A stretch of 64,000 nucleotides of DNA from Companilactobacillus heilongjiangensis (GTDB taxonomy: Bacteria > Bacillota > Bacilli > Lactobacillales > Lactobacillaceae). Shown piece after piece: positions 49,810-58,523 of this stretch. Both the position numbers and the translations under genes were made by a program. The stretch is from positions 310,001-374,000 of the forward strand of contig NZ_CP012559.1 of NCBI RefSeq assembly GCF_000831645.3, given 5' to 3'. Under the pieces are notes generated by a model. That model did no database searches and was not told the origin of the DNA. It saw only the letters and a list, made by a program, of their open reading frames with translations. Positions within the stretch are counted from its first letter, which is position 1, and each line of letters begins with the position of its first letter.

Positions 49810-52635
49810 TTATGCAGGAACATATTCGTTGGTAGCGACACGATACATCTTGACGCCATCGACCATAATACAACCATCGGTTCTCCAAGTACTGCCAGCT
49901 GGTAGAGTTAATCTGAGCTTTTTACCTTGAGAATCATAAACAGCAGTTTTAGCACTTAGGTGAACTTTAGCTTTAGCGGGAGCAGGGGTAAAGGCAGTGG
50001 CTGAGTCGACTGCCAAGTATTCGTCGCTAGCTAAGCGATAATATGCTTCGCCGCCAATAGCAACTAGTCTGTCATATTTCCATTTAGTGCTTGGATAAAG
50101 TTTTTCACTGACAGGTTTGCCTTCGCTGTCCACAAGTTTGAGTGGAACATTGTGAGTGATAAGGACACCTGTTTTAGTTGAAGCAACGGCATCGTAATCG
50201 TTAGCTTCGACAAATTCACCGTCAGTTAGGAGATAGAATGGTTTGCCGTTGATAACTGTTGTTCCGTGAACGCCGATTTCAGTTAAATCTGGATCGTTGG
50301 TCAAAGTATGGATAACGACTTCTTCACGAGCTGGAGCAGGGTGCTTTGTCTTTGAAACTGGTTTCTTAGCTGGTTTTACGGCAGGTTTTACAGATGGAGT
50401 TGTAGATTCAGCAACTGGTTTTGTGTGAGGTTTTGCAACTTTTCTGTATTTCAAAGTAATTGTCTGTGGGTCTTGAGTATAGGCACCCTTTAGTAGTTTA
50501 GCTGGACTAGTTAACTTGTAGCCATCAAGTCTACTGTCAGCTGCTAAATCAAAGGCTGAACCAATCTTGGTACCACTAAGAGTCTTAGTTAATGGAACAC
50601 CCTTCTTTTTCATAATTGGAGCTCCAGTGGAGCTGACATATTTAATAGTTACGGTTGGGTGAGCTTGCCAAATGAGTGGTTGGTTAACTGTTGTGGCCGA
50701 TTCAAAGTAGGTATTACCGACATTTTCTTGAATCATAGAGCCTTTAGTAAACCCGTTGTGAAAGCCATAGTTACCATAACTCAAGGTTTTTGCGGTAGGG
50801 TCAGCGTTAGTTAAAGTAAATTTGTCACCGCCATCGCTTGTTAGGTTACCGTTCTTCAAGTCAGCGCTAGTAGTTGAACCGGAATAAGTGTATTGCGGTG
50901 CTAGATCCACGCCACTAGGGTCGAGAAACTTTGGAGCAGTAAAGCTAATTGGTTCACCATCGACAGCGTAAACTGGAGTTTTGTCAGTAATAGTGTTGCT
51001 GACGGCATCAATCATGACACTCTTGCCAGTTTCAGTACCTTTCAAAGGTGAAAAATCGCTGATAGAAGAGTTGTCGAATTCAATCATATTGAAACCTTGA
51101 CCATTGTTGGCAAACTTGTTGATTGTTGGGGCCACTTCATCCAATTCTGCTTGAGTAATACCGTTAGTATCGGTGTTACCTTCCAAATCTAGAGTACCGG
51201 CCACGGATAAATCGAGATTGCTGATTTGGCTGACGTCAATTTCTTTGGCAGTTGAATCACTGAAGTTACCAGCTAAGTCCAAACTAGCTAATTTGATGCC
51301 TTCCAATGGAGTTAAATCAGGGTTGGCTTTTGGATCAGAAGCTAGGTTAACTTGAACCCCAACTGTTGATTTGGCAGGTAAGAGTGTTAGATATTGCATA
51401 CCATCGAGACTTTCAATTGGAGTACTGTCTTCATCAGAAATATAAGCACCAGGTACAGGAGATGATGTTGGACCATTTGGATGAGCTAATTCGTAAGAAT
51501 TCATTGATACGAGCAAATAGCCGCCTGTGTATGATCTAATATCCCCAACGGTTAAGTTAGAAGTATAAGGAACTTTCAAAGCAAACTTTACCGCACTTTC
51601 CAAATTAGGATCAGTAAATGTGATAACCGTATCATTAGTTACATCACTAGGGATGGCATATGGAGATGTGGCTGAACCTGTGGTTGCCGTGGTAGTTGTT
51701 GTCGTAGCTGGAGGTGTGGTTGCAGTTCCGGTTTTGGCGGGAGTAGTTGTAGTTCCAGTAGGGGTAGTCGTTGATGCAGGCTTTGTTGACGTAGATGAGC
51801 TAGTTGTGGATCCGCTAGTAGTTGATGCTGTCGTAGTAGAACTTGTTGTGGCAGGAGTTGAACTAGTTGTTGCTGGTGTCGTGGTTGTAGAAGCAGTAGC
51901 TGTTTTTCCAGAGGTTGAGGCAGTTGTGCTAGTAGTAGCTGGTGCTGTAGTTGTAGATGAGCTTGTTGCGCTCGTACCTGTAGAAGTAGGTGTTGTTGCA
52001 GTAGAAGAAGTTGTTGTACTTGAACTAGCTGTCGCAGGTGCAGAACTAGTAGAGGTTGGCGTTGTGGCTGTTGTAGTTCCGGTAGCTACGGGTGTTGGAC
52101 TGGTAGTAGCTGGTTTTGTAGTTGTGGAAGAACTGGTTGTGGTACCAGAAGTTGCAGGTGCAGAACTAGTAGTCGTTGATGCTGTAGTTGTAGGAGAACT
52201 TGTTGTTGCACTCATTGTTGTAGAAGTGGAGCTAGTAGCAGGAGTAGTAGATGTTGCCGTACTTGCTGGAGGAGTTTCAGCGGCTGTAGATGTTGGTGCA
52301 GTTGTAGTAGAGGAGCTTGTTGTAGTACCTGTAGCCGCAGGAGTAGGACTTGTTGTAGTCGCAGTTGGCTTGGTTGTAGCACTAGTGGCTGTTGTTGTAG
52401 TTGAACTAGATGTAGTTGGTGTCACTGTGCTGGTAGAAGATGGCGCCGCTGTTGTTCCTGTACTCATTGTGGTTGTGGTGCTCATAGTTGAGCTAGTTGG
52501 TGCTGAAGTTGTAGGCGTGCTTGTCGTCGAAGCGGACGTCGTGTCAGCTTTAGCGGTTTGTAAAGTCGTGGTTCCAAGAATCATGGCAGAAAATAACGAA
52601 ACACCTAAATATACACATTTTTTATTTAATAACAT
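49810..52635 (-). CDS. Large surface protein with Ser/Thr-rich, LRR-like, MucBP-like and SLAP-like domains
   Basis: This protein has 941 residues if started at the ATG at 52635 (9 bases behind AGAAGG; the ATG at 52644 is too close). A signal peptide ends near residue 30 (TAKADTTSAS). About residues 33-322 are almost only Ser, Thr, Ala and Pro, probably an O-glycosylated stalk. Then come an LRR/internalin-like part (about 330-600; IESLDGMQYL, LASLDLAGN, ISDFSPLKG), a MucBP-like domain (about 655-730; VTIKYVSSTGAPI, PQTITLKYRKV) and SLAP-like wall-binding repeats at the C-terminus (about 775-941; YRLASDEYLA, YRVATNEYVPA). It has no LPXTG motif, so attachment should be non-covalent. A role in adhesion is likely. 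Confidence 0.85.
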   Translation of the reverse strand: MLLNKKCVYLGVSLFSAMILGTTTLQTAKADTTSASTTSTPTTSAPTSSTMSTTTTMSTGTTAAPSSTSTVTPTTSSSTTTTATSATTKPTATTTSPTPAATGTTTSSSTTTAPTSTAAETPPASTATSTTPATSSTSTTMSATTSSPTTTASTTTSSAPATSGTTTSSSTTTKPATTSPTPVATGTTTATTPTSTSSAPATASSSTTTSSTATTPTSTGTSATSSSTTTAPATTSTTASTSGKTATASTTTTPATTSSTPATTSSTTTASTTSGSTTSSSTSTKPASTTTPTGTTTTPAKTGTATTPPATTTTTTATTGSATSPYAIPSDVTNDTVITFTDPNLESAVKFALKVPYTSNLTVGDIRSYTGGYLLVSMNSYELAHPNGPTSSPVPGAYISDEDSTPIESLDGMQYLTLLPAKSTVGVQVNLASDPKANPDLTPLEGIKLASLDLAGNFSDSTAKEIDVSQISNLDLSVAGTLDLEGNTDTNGITQAELDEVAPTINKFANNGQGFNMIEFDNSSISDFSPLKGTETGKSVMIDAVSNTITDKTPVYAVDGEPISFTAPKFLDPSGVDLAPQYTYSGSTTSADLKNGNLTSDGGDKFTLTNADPTAKTLSYGNYGFHNGFTKGSMIQENVGNTYFESATTVNQPLIWQAHPTVTIKYVSSTGAPIMKKKGVPLTKTLSGTKIGSAFDLAADSRLDGYKLTSPAKLLKGAYTQDPQTITLKYRKVAKPHTKPVAESTTPSVKPAVKPAKKPVSKTKHPAPAREEVVIHTLTNDPDLTEIGVHGTTVINGKPFYLLTDGEFVEANDYDAVASTKTGVLITHNVPLKLVDSEGKPVSEKLYPSTKWKYDRLVAIGGEAYYRLASDEYLAVDSATAFTPAPAKAKVHLSAKTAVYDSQGKKLRLTLPAGSTWRTDGCIMVDGVKMYRVATNEYVPA

Positions 52636-52792
52636 TTTATTCATCCTTCTTTGTTTTAAATTTGCCCCTATATTAGTTTCGAATTGATCAAAACTGATAA
52701 TAGAAGCGCTAGACAAAGTGGACGACAAAAAAATATGAGTAAAAAAGCTATTCTAATTGGCTTTATATGAATAGTTTTGTAAGCTAACTAAG

Positions 52793-52888
52793 TAGGCCGT
52801 CAAAATAGCTGAGAGTATTCACCGCTCTTTGGCTCGGGCCGTTCCGCACAGCTTGAGAATATTTCCCAGCTCTGTAGACGGCATACTT
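52793..52888. repeat. Paired cloverleaf repeat, locus 11, fused remnant
   Basis: The left end has an L-type start (GGCCGTC), but the right part is R-type (CTCTTTGGCTCGGGCC ... GTAGACGGCATACTT). A deletion has joined the beginning of an L half to the end of an R half, leaving the arm GCTGAGAGTATTC opposite GAGAATATTTCCCAGC. P3, P4 and the spacer are gone. Confidence 0.75.
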
Positions 52889-52953
52889 AATTACTACCCA
52901 CTTACAATAACTACAAAAAAATATATCAATGCAATTCAAGAAGAGGTGTGCTT

Positions 52954-53598
52954 GTGGAAAAAATATTTGAAGTTAAAAACTTGTCATATCAAGTTGGGGA
53001 AACCAAAATTTTAAAGGATATTAATTTAGAAATAGAACAAGGAAAATATTTAACGGTTGTCGGTCCTTCCGGAAGTGGGAAGAGTACTTTTATGCGAATT
53101 TTGGCATCAATGATCAGTGCCACGACTGGCGAAGTATTGTTTCATGGCAAAGATATTGCCACATTTGAACCAACTGAATATCGTCAAAAGGTTTCATATG
53201 CTTTTCAACAGCCAACGCTTTTTGGAAAGACTGTTCGCGATAATCTAGCTTTCCCATTTGAAGTTCGTAAACAAGAATTCGATGAAGCCAAGGTTATTAA
53301 ATATTTGGAAATGGTCAATCTCAATCAGGATTATATCGATAAGAGTGTTAATGACGTTTCCGGTGGGGAAAAGCAACGGATTGCATTGTTACGGAATTTA
53401 CTTTTTCAACCAGAGGTGTTGATAACTGACGAGGTTACTGCTGGCTTGGATACTGAGAATAAGGCAATTGTGCATAAAATGTTGAATGAATTTAACGAAC
53501 GTGGCTTAACAATTTTACGTGTGACTCACGATGAATCAGAAATTGAAGCGTCGACGGATAAAATTACGATTAAAAATGGGGTGTTGCAAAATGTCTAA
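52954..53598 (+). CDS. ABC transporter ATP-binding protein (FetA/YbbL-like)
   Basis: This 214-residue ATPase has Walker A GPSGSGKST near residue 37, the signature motif VSGGEKQR near 133 and Walker B VLITDEVTAGLD near 155. I prefer GTG at 52954 because GAGG lies 7 bases upstream; GTG at 52948 is too close. With the next gene it resembles the FetAB (YbbLM) pair, which in E. coli exports iron and protects against peroxide. Confidence 0.88.
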   Translation: MEKIFEVKNLSYQVGETKILKDINLEIEQGKYLTVVGPSGSGKSTFMRILASMISATTGEVLFHGKDIATFEPTEYRQKVSYAFQQPTLFGKTVRDNLAFPFEVRKQEFDEAKVIKYLEMVNLNQDYIDKSVNDVSGGEKQRIALLRNLLFQPEVLITDEVTAGLDTENKAIVHKMLNEFNERGLTILRVTHDESEIEASTDKITIKNGVLQNV

Positions 53599-54355
53599 CT
53601 TAACAGTTTCCAATTCCACCTTAATGTTAGGATTCAGTTTGGTAGTCGTGGCTTTAATCATTGGCTACGTTGAAAAATTACGGATAGATAAAGATATTAT
53701 AATCGGCGTTATTCGCGCCATTGTTCAACTTTCAATTGTTGGATATATTTTGAAATTTGTTATCAAAGCGGATGATATTTGGTTAACGTTGGCCTGCTTT
53801 GTCATTATCGTCATCAATGCATCATGGAACGCAGGCAAACGAGGCAACGGAATTCCCAAGGCATTTCAATCGTCATTGCTAGCAATTTTTGTGGGAACAA
53901 CAGTCACATTAGGAACATTAGTTTTGACCGGTTCAATCAAATTTGTCCCTGAGCAAATCGTGCCAGTGACAGGGATGATTGCCAGCAATATAATGGTCGC
54001 CATCGGACTTTGTTATCGCAATATGAAGCAGACTTATACAGATAGACATCAACAAGTTTTGGAAAAGTTAGCTTTAGGAGCAGACATTAAATTAGCGTCA
54101 CTAGATATTTTGCGAGACTCAATCAAGAGCGGCATGCAGCCAACAATCGATTCCATCAAAACATTGGGGTTAGTCAGTTTACCAGGTATGATGTCAGGCT
54201 TGATTTTCGCAGGGGTCGATCCAGTCAAAGCTATCAAGTATCAAATTATGGTAACGTTCATGTTATTGGCATCAACAAGTATTGGTTCAATTATTTCCTG
54301 TTATTTGGGATATAAGCAATTCTTCAACGATAGAAAACAGTTGCGGGATGAGTAA
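53591..54355 (+). CDS. ABC transporter permease (FetB/YbbM-like)
   Basis: This 254-residue permease has about seven membrane segments and the UPF0014/FetB pattern (VIRAIVQLSIVGYILKF, VPVTGMIASNIMVAIGL, SLPGMMSGLIFAGVDPV). Its ATG overlaps the ATPase gene by 8 bp. Together they probably export a metal, most likely iron, by analogy. Confidence 0.88.
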   Translation: MSNLTVSNSTLMLGFSLVVVALIIGYVEKLRIDKDIIIGVIRAIVQLSIVGYILKFVIKADDIWLTLACFVIIVINASWNAGKRGNGIPKAFQSSLLAIFVGTTVTLGTLVLTGSIKFVPEQIVPVTGMIASNIMVAIGLCYRNMKQTYTDRHQQVLEKLALGADIKLASLDILRDSIKSGMQPTIDSIKTLGLVSLPGMMSGLIFAGVDPVKAIKYQIMVTFMLLASTSIGSIISCYLGYKQFFNDRKQLRDE

Positions 54356-54374
54356 TTGATTATCTACAGAAATG

Positions 54375-54402
54375 AAAATATTCTCATCTATTCCGAACTA
54401 AT
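54375..54402 (+). repeat. Paired cloverleaf repeat, locus 12, L half (3' end only)
   Basis: AAAATATTCTCAT followed by TTCCGAACTAAT resembles the last part of the L half at 35441-35453. No other part of that half is left. Confidence 0.45.
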
Positions 54403-54518
54403 GTAATTTTTTTAAGATTTATTATGTAATTGTTGGAATTAGTCAATTAACCATAATTAGACATCTGTTGTTAATTGTTATATGAAATTTAGATTATTAC
54501 TAGATTATGAAATTAACT

Positions 54519-54696
54519 TAGCCGAGGGTGGACAGATTTTTTACCCGTAGTGGAGGTAATGTAAGGTCGAAAGACCTTACATTACAGGACGTCTTTTGAG
54601 ACACGGTTTTCGGCTCAAAAGCGAGGCTCGAGACCGTACCTCAGGCTCGTGCCGGTCCTCACATCGGGTAAAAAAATCTGTCCACCCTCGGCGGCA
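54519..54696 (-). repeat. Paired cloverleaf repeat, locus 12, R half
   Basis: P1 pairs GCCGAGGGTGGACAGATTTT with its complement (one extra A). P4 is a perfect GTAATGTAAGGTC / GACCTTACATTAC hairpin with a GAAA loop, unlike other copies. P3 is TTTTGAG / CTCAAAA without inner hairpin. Confidence 0.9.
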
Positions 54697-54733
54697 CTGT
54701 AAAGTTATTTCGCCCATTATTTAGGAATATTAA

Positions 54734-54763
54734 AATAGACCTACTATGTAGGTCTATTTTTTT
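54734..54763 (+). terminator. Intrinsic terminator just upstream of ppx
   Basis: AATAGACCTAC pairs perfectly with GTAGGTCTATT, followed by a T run ending at 54763. It would stop transcripts coming from the FetAB-like operon and locus 12. Confidence 0.85.
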
Positions 54764-54777
54764 ATATAATTGATACA

Positions 54778-55719
54778 ATGGGATGTGATGTAGATTTGAA
54801 GTTAGCAGTTATAGAAATTGGATCTAACTCCATTAGAACATCAGTGTATAGATCTTCAAAAAAGAATCGTTTTAAGACTTTGGATCGTTGGCGTGAGCCT
54901 GTTAGACTAGGAAAATCAATTACTCAGAGTCGACTTTTGACCAATGATCAAATTGAAGAAACAATTGATGTTTTAAAAAAATTTCAAACTCGAATTGAAA
55001 GATATCAAGTTGACCGAACGAGTTTAATCGCTACGGCCGCGGTACGAATGGCTAAGAACCAAGACCAATTGATCTTCGCTGTTCTTAAAGAAACTGGCTT
55101 ACGGCTAGAAATCATCAATGAAAAAGAAGAAGCATATTACGATTACGTTGCCGTTAGAAGTACGATGCGTATCAAGGATGCTTTAATTGTCGACGTTGGT
55201 GGCGGTAGCAGTGAAATCAGTTTGGCTAATAAAGGTCGTTTAAAGCACGGCTTGAGTATACCGATTGGTGCTATTTCAATCTCGGATTTATATTTGGCGA
55301 GTGATCCAATCAAAGAAAACCAATTACAAGCAGCAAGAAAAGATATCAGTCAACGTTTAGAAAGTCTCAATTGGATGAAAGCCCCAGCAACATTTGTTGG
55401 CTTAGGTGGGACATTACGGGCTGTGACAAGCATTTTGAATCGTGAAGGTAAAAATAAAAAGACCTTACACAATTCTGTTATTTCGCGTGACCAAATTGAT
55501 GAATTATTTGATCAATTGATTCACACCTCTTTGGAAGAAAGAAGTCAGATCAAAGAGTTGAGCGATGGCAGATATGAAGTCATTTTAGGTGGAATTTTGA
55601 TAATATCGGAAATTATTAAAAAAACCCCCTCTAAGGAAATTCGTTTTTCGAACTTCGGCGTTAGAGAAGGTTATGTGTTTAACTATTTCCACAAAATGAA
55701 TCTTCAGGATAAACAGTAA
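54778..55719 (+). CDS. ppx: Ppx/GppA-family exopolyphosphatase
   Basis: This 313-residue protein has the ASKHA phosphate loops: VIEIGSNSIRTSVYRS at the N-terminus and VDVGGGSSEISLA near residue 138, plus VGLGGTLRA near 206. The family hydrolyses polyphosphate or pppGpp. The start is unclear. ATG at 54778 lies only 8 bases after a TATAAT (54765-54770), which would make a leaderless mRNA, and TTG at 54796 has a weak GGGATG upstream. Confidence 0.85.
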   Translation: MGCDVDLKLAVIEIGSNSIRTSVYRSSKKNRFKTLDRWREPVRLGKSITQSRLLTNDQIEETIDVLKKFQTRIERYQVDRTSLIATAAVRMAKNQDQLIFAVLKETGLRLEIINEKEEAYYDYVAVRSTMRIKDALIVDVGGGSSEISLANKGRLKHGLSIPIGAISISDLYLASDPIKENQLQAARKDISQRLESLNWMKAPATFVGLGGTLRAVTSILNREGKNKKTLHNSVISRDQIDELFDQLIHTSLEERSQIKELSDGRYEVILGGILIISEIIKKTPSKEIRFSNFGVREGYVFNYFHKMNLQDKQ

Positions 55720-56226
55720 TTATGCACGACTGGGGATAGTCTTTTGCGCAGTAGCGACAATATGACCATCCATCTTGTGTAGCAATTCATTCATCCAAAA
55801 ACCATTTTCCAAATCAAGATTGTCATCTAGAGCAAATACCTTGAGTACATAATCATGGGTTTGGTCGGGTGGATAAGGTCCATTGTAACCAGTGGCCACA
55901 TCTCTAGGACCATCGAGTAATGGGCTGGCAGAACTATTCTTACCTTGAACGATTGGAAGAGTTGCCGTTTGACTGAAATTCTCGGGTAATTCAACTTGAG
56001 AACTAGGAATATTTGCGGCTGTCCAATGAATCCATTCAAAACCACAAACAGGGATTGAATCAGGATCAGTGAAAGTTAAGGCAATAGTTTTTGCGTCTGC
56101 CGGAATATCTGATAATTTAATTGGGAAACTGATAATAGGTTTCCCATTTTTTATATCGTCAGATGAAGCGTATTTGCCATATTTATCGGGCAACAGGTTA
56201 TTGGGTAAAGATACTGTTATTTCCAT
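55720..56226 (-). CDS. YbhB/YbcL-family PEBP (Raf-kinase-inhibitor-like) protein
   Basis: This 168-residue protein has the PEBP motifs FTDPDSIP and GFEWIHWTAANIP, and the later GYNGPYPPDQTHDYVLKVFALD, which line the phosphate-binding pocket of the family. Its role in bacteria is unclear. It is convergent with ppx (stop codons adjacent) and divergent from the next gene with only 30 bp between. Confidence 0.9.
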   Translation of the reverse strand: MEITVSLPNNLLPDKYGKYASSDDIKNGKPIISFPIKLSDIPADAKTIALTFTDPDSIPVCGFEWIHWTAANIPSSQVELPENFSQTATLPIVQGKNSSASPLLDGPRDVATGYNGPYPPDQTHDYVLKVFALDDNLDLENGFWMNELLHKMDGHIVATAQKTIPSRA

Positions 56227-56256
56227 ATAAAAATCTCCTTATATTGAGGTATAAAA

Positions 56257-57213
56257 ATGAAACGATTAGAAATTAATGAATTACCTGAACTTATTGTAAA
56301 GCAGGTCGAAAGTATTGAACAACAATATAATAAGAAAATAGAAATCTTTGCGAACTACTTACAACAAGATGTTTTAACGCTAGATCAAGCTGACCACAGC
56401 ATGGCTGGTGATAAAATCAAAGTTACGATTACTAATGAAAAATACTTAGAATTTGTTTTAAGTCATGAATTACATCATATTGAACTAGAACTTTCTGACG
56501 AACCAAGCATTTCATCAGCTCTAACAACTGGACAACCAGATCGTGATGGCCGAGTTTTAGCATTCGCTAATTCAATATTTGAAACGCTTGAACATGTGAC
56601 AGTAGTAAAACGCCAAAAAGAAGACGGTACCTATACTGATGAAATTAAAGCTGAATATTTAAAAGGCATTGAAGCTGCTCTGCATCCAAAGGTTGAGTTA
56701 GACCGTGCCAACATGCGCTTTTATCGCACATTGATCATGTTAGATGGAATCATTTTTGGTGAACACAGCCGTGATACTGAGTGGCAACAAGATTTTGCAA
56801 TGTCATTCAAGTACGCTGATAAATTGGCCAAGATTGCGGAAGATAATGACTTGTCAGTTCCATTCCAATTCCGTCGTGCTTTAGTTAATATGCTAGATGC
56901 TTACAACGAAATCATTATTTCCAACGGCTATCAAGGATTGCACTTTCATACATTCTTGAATATCACACCAGTATTGTCAGCACGTCAATTACGTTTGAGC
57001 TTAAATCAAGTTTATCAAATCAAGCATTCCGAATATAAGAACCGTGCCACAGGTCGTGATGGTTTTGCTTTGATAGGACTTAACGACGGCCAAAGTGTCA
57101 CAACTTTGAATTTGGATCCTGAAAAAGTAACTCCTGAATTTTATAAGACATTTTATCAATATACAGTTGAAGAAGTGTTTAAGGAACAGGGCACAAAATA
57201 TTTGATAAGGTAG
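56257..57213 (+). CDS. HELHH-motif hypothetical protein (IpaB/EvcA-like)
   Basis: This 318-residue soluble protein has a zinc-protease-like HELHH motif near residue 70 (FVLSHELHHIELEL) with further acidic residues downstream, so it could be a metallopeptidase. I recall similar lactobacillar proteins annotated as 'IpaB/EvcA family', a name without a proven function. The start follows GAGGT. The stop codon is at 57211-57213 and the repeat of locus 13 starts at once. Confidence 0.65.
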   Translation: MKRLEINELPELIVKQVESIEQQYNKKIEIFANYLQQDVLTLDQADHSMAGDKIKVTITNEKYLEFVLSHELHHIELELSDEPSISSALTTGQPDRDGRVLAFANSIFETLEHVTVVKRQKEDGTYTDEIKAEYLKGIEAALHPKVELDRANMRFYRTLIMLDGIIFGEHSRDTEWQQDFAMSFKYADKLAKIAEDNDLSVPFQFRRALVNMLDAYNEIIISNGYQGLHFHTFLNITPVLSARQLRLSLNQVYQIKHSEYKNRATGRDGFALIGLNDGQSVTTLNLDPEKVTPEFYKTFYQYTVEEVFKEQGTKYLIR

Positions 57214-57396
57214 GATGCCGCCTCCGGTTGTCAGTAATGCAGTCTGCGGTGAGACCGGTGCGAGCCAAGGTCTCGCACCTCGATTTTGAGCTTCGCAAGG
57301 TGCGCGAAGCTCAAAATACGTCCGTGGTGTAAGGCCGGAAAATTACCGACCTAACGCCACAACCACTGCGGTCTTCATCACGCACAATCGAATGCT
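57214..57396 (+). repeat. Paired cloverleaf repeat, locus 13, L half
   Basis: It starts right at the stop codon of the preceding gene. P2 (GGTGCGAG / CTCGCACC) and P3 (ATTTTGAGCTTCGC / GCGAAGCTCAAAAT) are perfect, and P4 has a bulge. P1 is unusual: the outer arms (CTCCGGTTGTCAGTAATGCA against CATCACGCACAATCGAATG) no longer match well, so this copy has a broken outer stem. Confidence 0.85.
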
Positions 57397-57564
57397 AGTT
57401 TTTGAGATTTGATGATGGGCGTTGGGCAATAACATCTTGCCTGCTTCCAGTTTATTGAATATCTTTTGCGTTCAGGTTCTTCAATAATGAACGTTGGAAG
57501 TAAAGTGATTATCAACTAATAACGGTTATATTCAATATTTAAACGAATGAAGAATCCAATACAC

Positions 57565-57741
57565 TAGCCGGAGTGAGCGAGAAATTATACCAGCAGTGCA
57601 GGTGGCGTTATGGCTTCAGCCATTACACCACAGGACGACTTTTGAGACGTGATTTTCGGTTCAAAATCGAGGCTCGAGACCATACTGTGGCTCGAACCGG
57701 TCCGCACAGCAGGTATAATTTTCTCGCTCACTCCGGCGGCA
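57565..57741 (-). repeat. Paired cloverleaf repeat, locus 13, R half
   Basis: P1 pairs GCCGGAGTGAGCGAGAAA with the complementary TTTCTCGCTCACTCCGGC (plus one base). P4 is GTGGCGTTATGGC / GCCATTACACCAC and P3 is TTTTGAG / TCAAAA without inner hairpin. It ends a few bases before the Shine-Dalgarno sequence of the sirtuin gene. Confidence 0.9.
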
Positions 57742-57762
57742 GATATGTAGGAGGAAGAACCG

Positions 57763-58476
57763 ATGTCCGATAAGATTGAAGAGTTTAAAGAATTGCTAGC
57801 GCAAGCTGAGTTTGTAACTTTTCTAACTGGTGCTGGTGTATCTGTACCATCAGGGATTCCTGATTATCGTTCAAAGAATGGATTGTACAAGCGGGAGAAA
57901 TATGATTTTCCGCCTGAATACATGTTGAGTCATGACAATTTGGTCAAACACCCAGATATTTTTCATGACTTTGTTATTCATAATATGTACTTTCCAGAGG
58001 TTCAACCGAATATTATCCATACGAAAATGGCCGAGATCAGCAATCAAAAAGGTGCAATTGTCACGCAGAATGTTGATAAATTGCATACCAAAGCTGGAGC
58101 CAAAAATGTCGTGGAATTTCACGGAAATTTATATGATAATATTCACTGCTTAACCTGTGGCAAAGAATTTGATTATAAAGATTATTTAAAAGATTATCGG
58201 CACCATGAAGACAACGGAATCATTCGCCCCGGGACAACAGTCTTATACGGCGAGAATATCAATCCAGTAAACTTTCAAAATGCGGCACTAGCAGTTCAAA
58301 AAGCTGATTTATTAGTAGTCGTGGGTACAAGCTTCAAAGTTTATCCATTTGCGGGCTTATTGGAATACAGTTCACCGAAAGCTAAATTGGTCGTCATTAA
58401 TAAAGAAGATTTAAACTTAGATTCATCAATCCTGGCAATCTCAGACGATGCCACGAATGTTTTTTCACAGATATAA
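57763..58476 (+). CDS. SIR2-family NAD-dependent deacylase (sirtuin) with one zinc cysteine pair
   Basis: This 237-residue protein has the sirtuin motifs GAGVSVPSGIPDYRS (residues about 23-37), TQNVDKLH (about 105), the catalytic His in EFHGN, and VVGTSFKVYPFAGL (about 187). Of the usual four zinc cysteines only one CxxC (CLTC) is present; where the second pair is expected there is RHHEDNGIIRPG. So zinc may be bound by histidines or not at all. The ATG follows GGAGGAAG. Macro-domain-linked partners are not adjacent. Confidence 0.9.
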   Translation: MSDKIEEFKELLAQAEFVTFLTGAGVSVPSGIPDYRSKNGLYKREKYDFPPEYMLSHDNLVKHPDIFHDFVIHNMYFPEVQPNIIHTKMAEISNQKGAIVTQNVDKLHTKAGAKNVVEFHGNLYDNIHCLTCGKEFDYKDYLKDYRHHEDNGIIRPGTTVLYGENINPVNFQNAALAVQKADLLVVVGTSFKVYPFAGLLEYSSPKAKLVVINKEDLNLDSSILAISDDATNVFSQI

Positions 58477-58523
58477 AAGTAAATTAGGCAGTTTTCTATT
58501 TTTATTTAATGTATGTGATGCTA

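Noticed and set aside
51620-52687. A 355-codon valine-rich frame antisense to the surface-protein gene
   Set aside because: It is the mirror of the Ser/Thr-rich coding repeats (ACT/ACA/GCT codons read as AGT/TGT/AGC complements), with no Shine-Dalgarno site or family resemblance.
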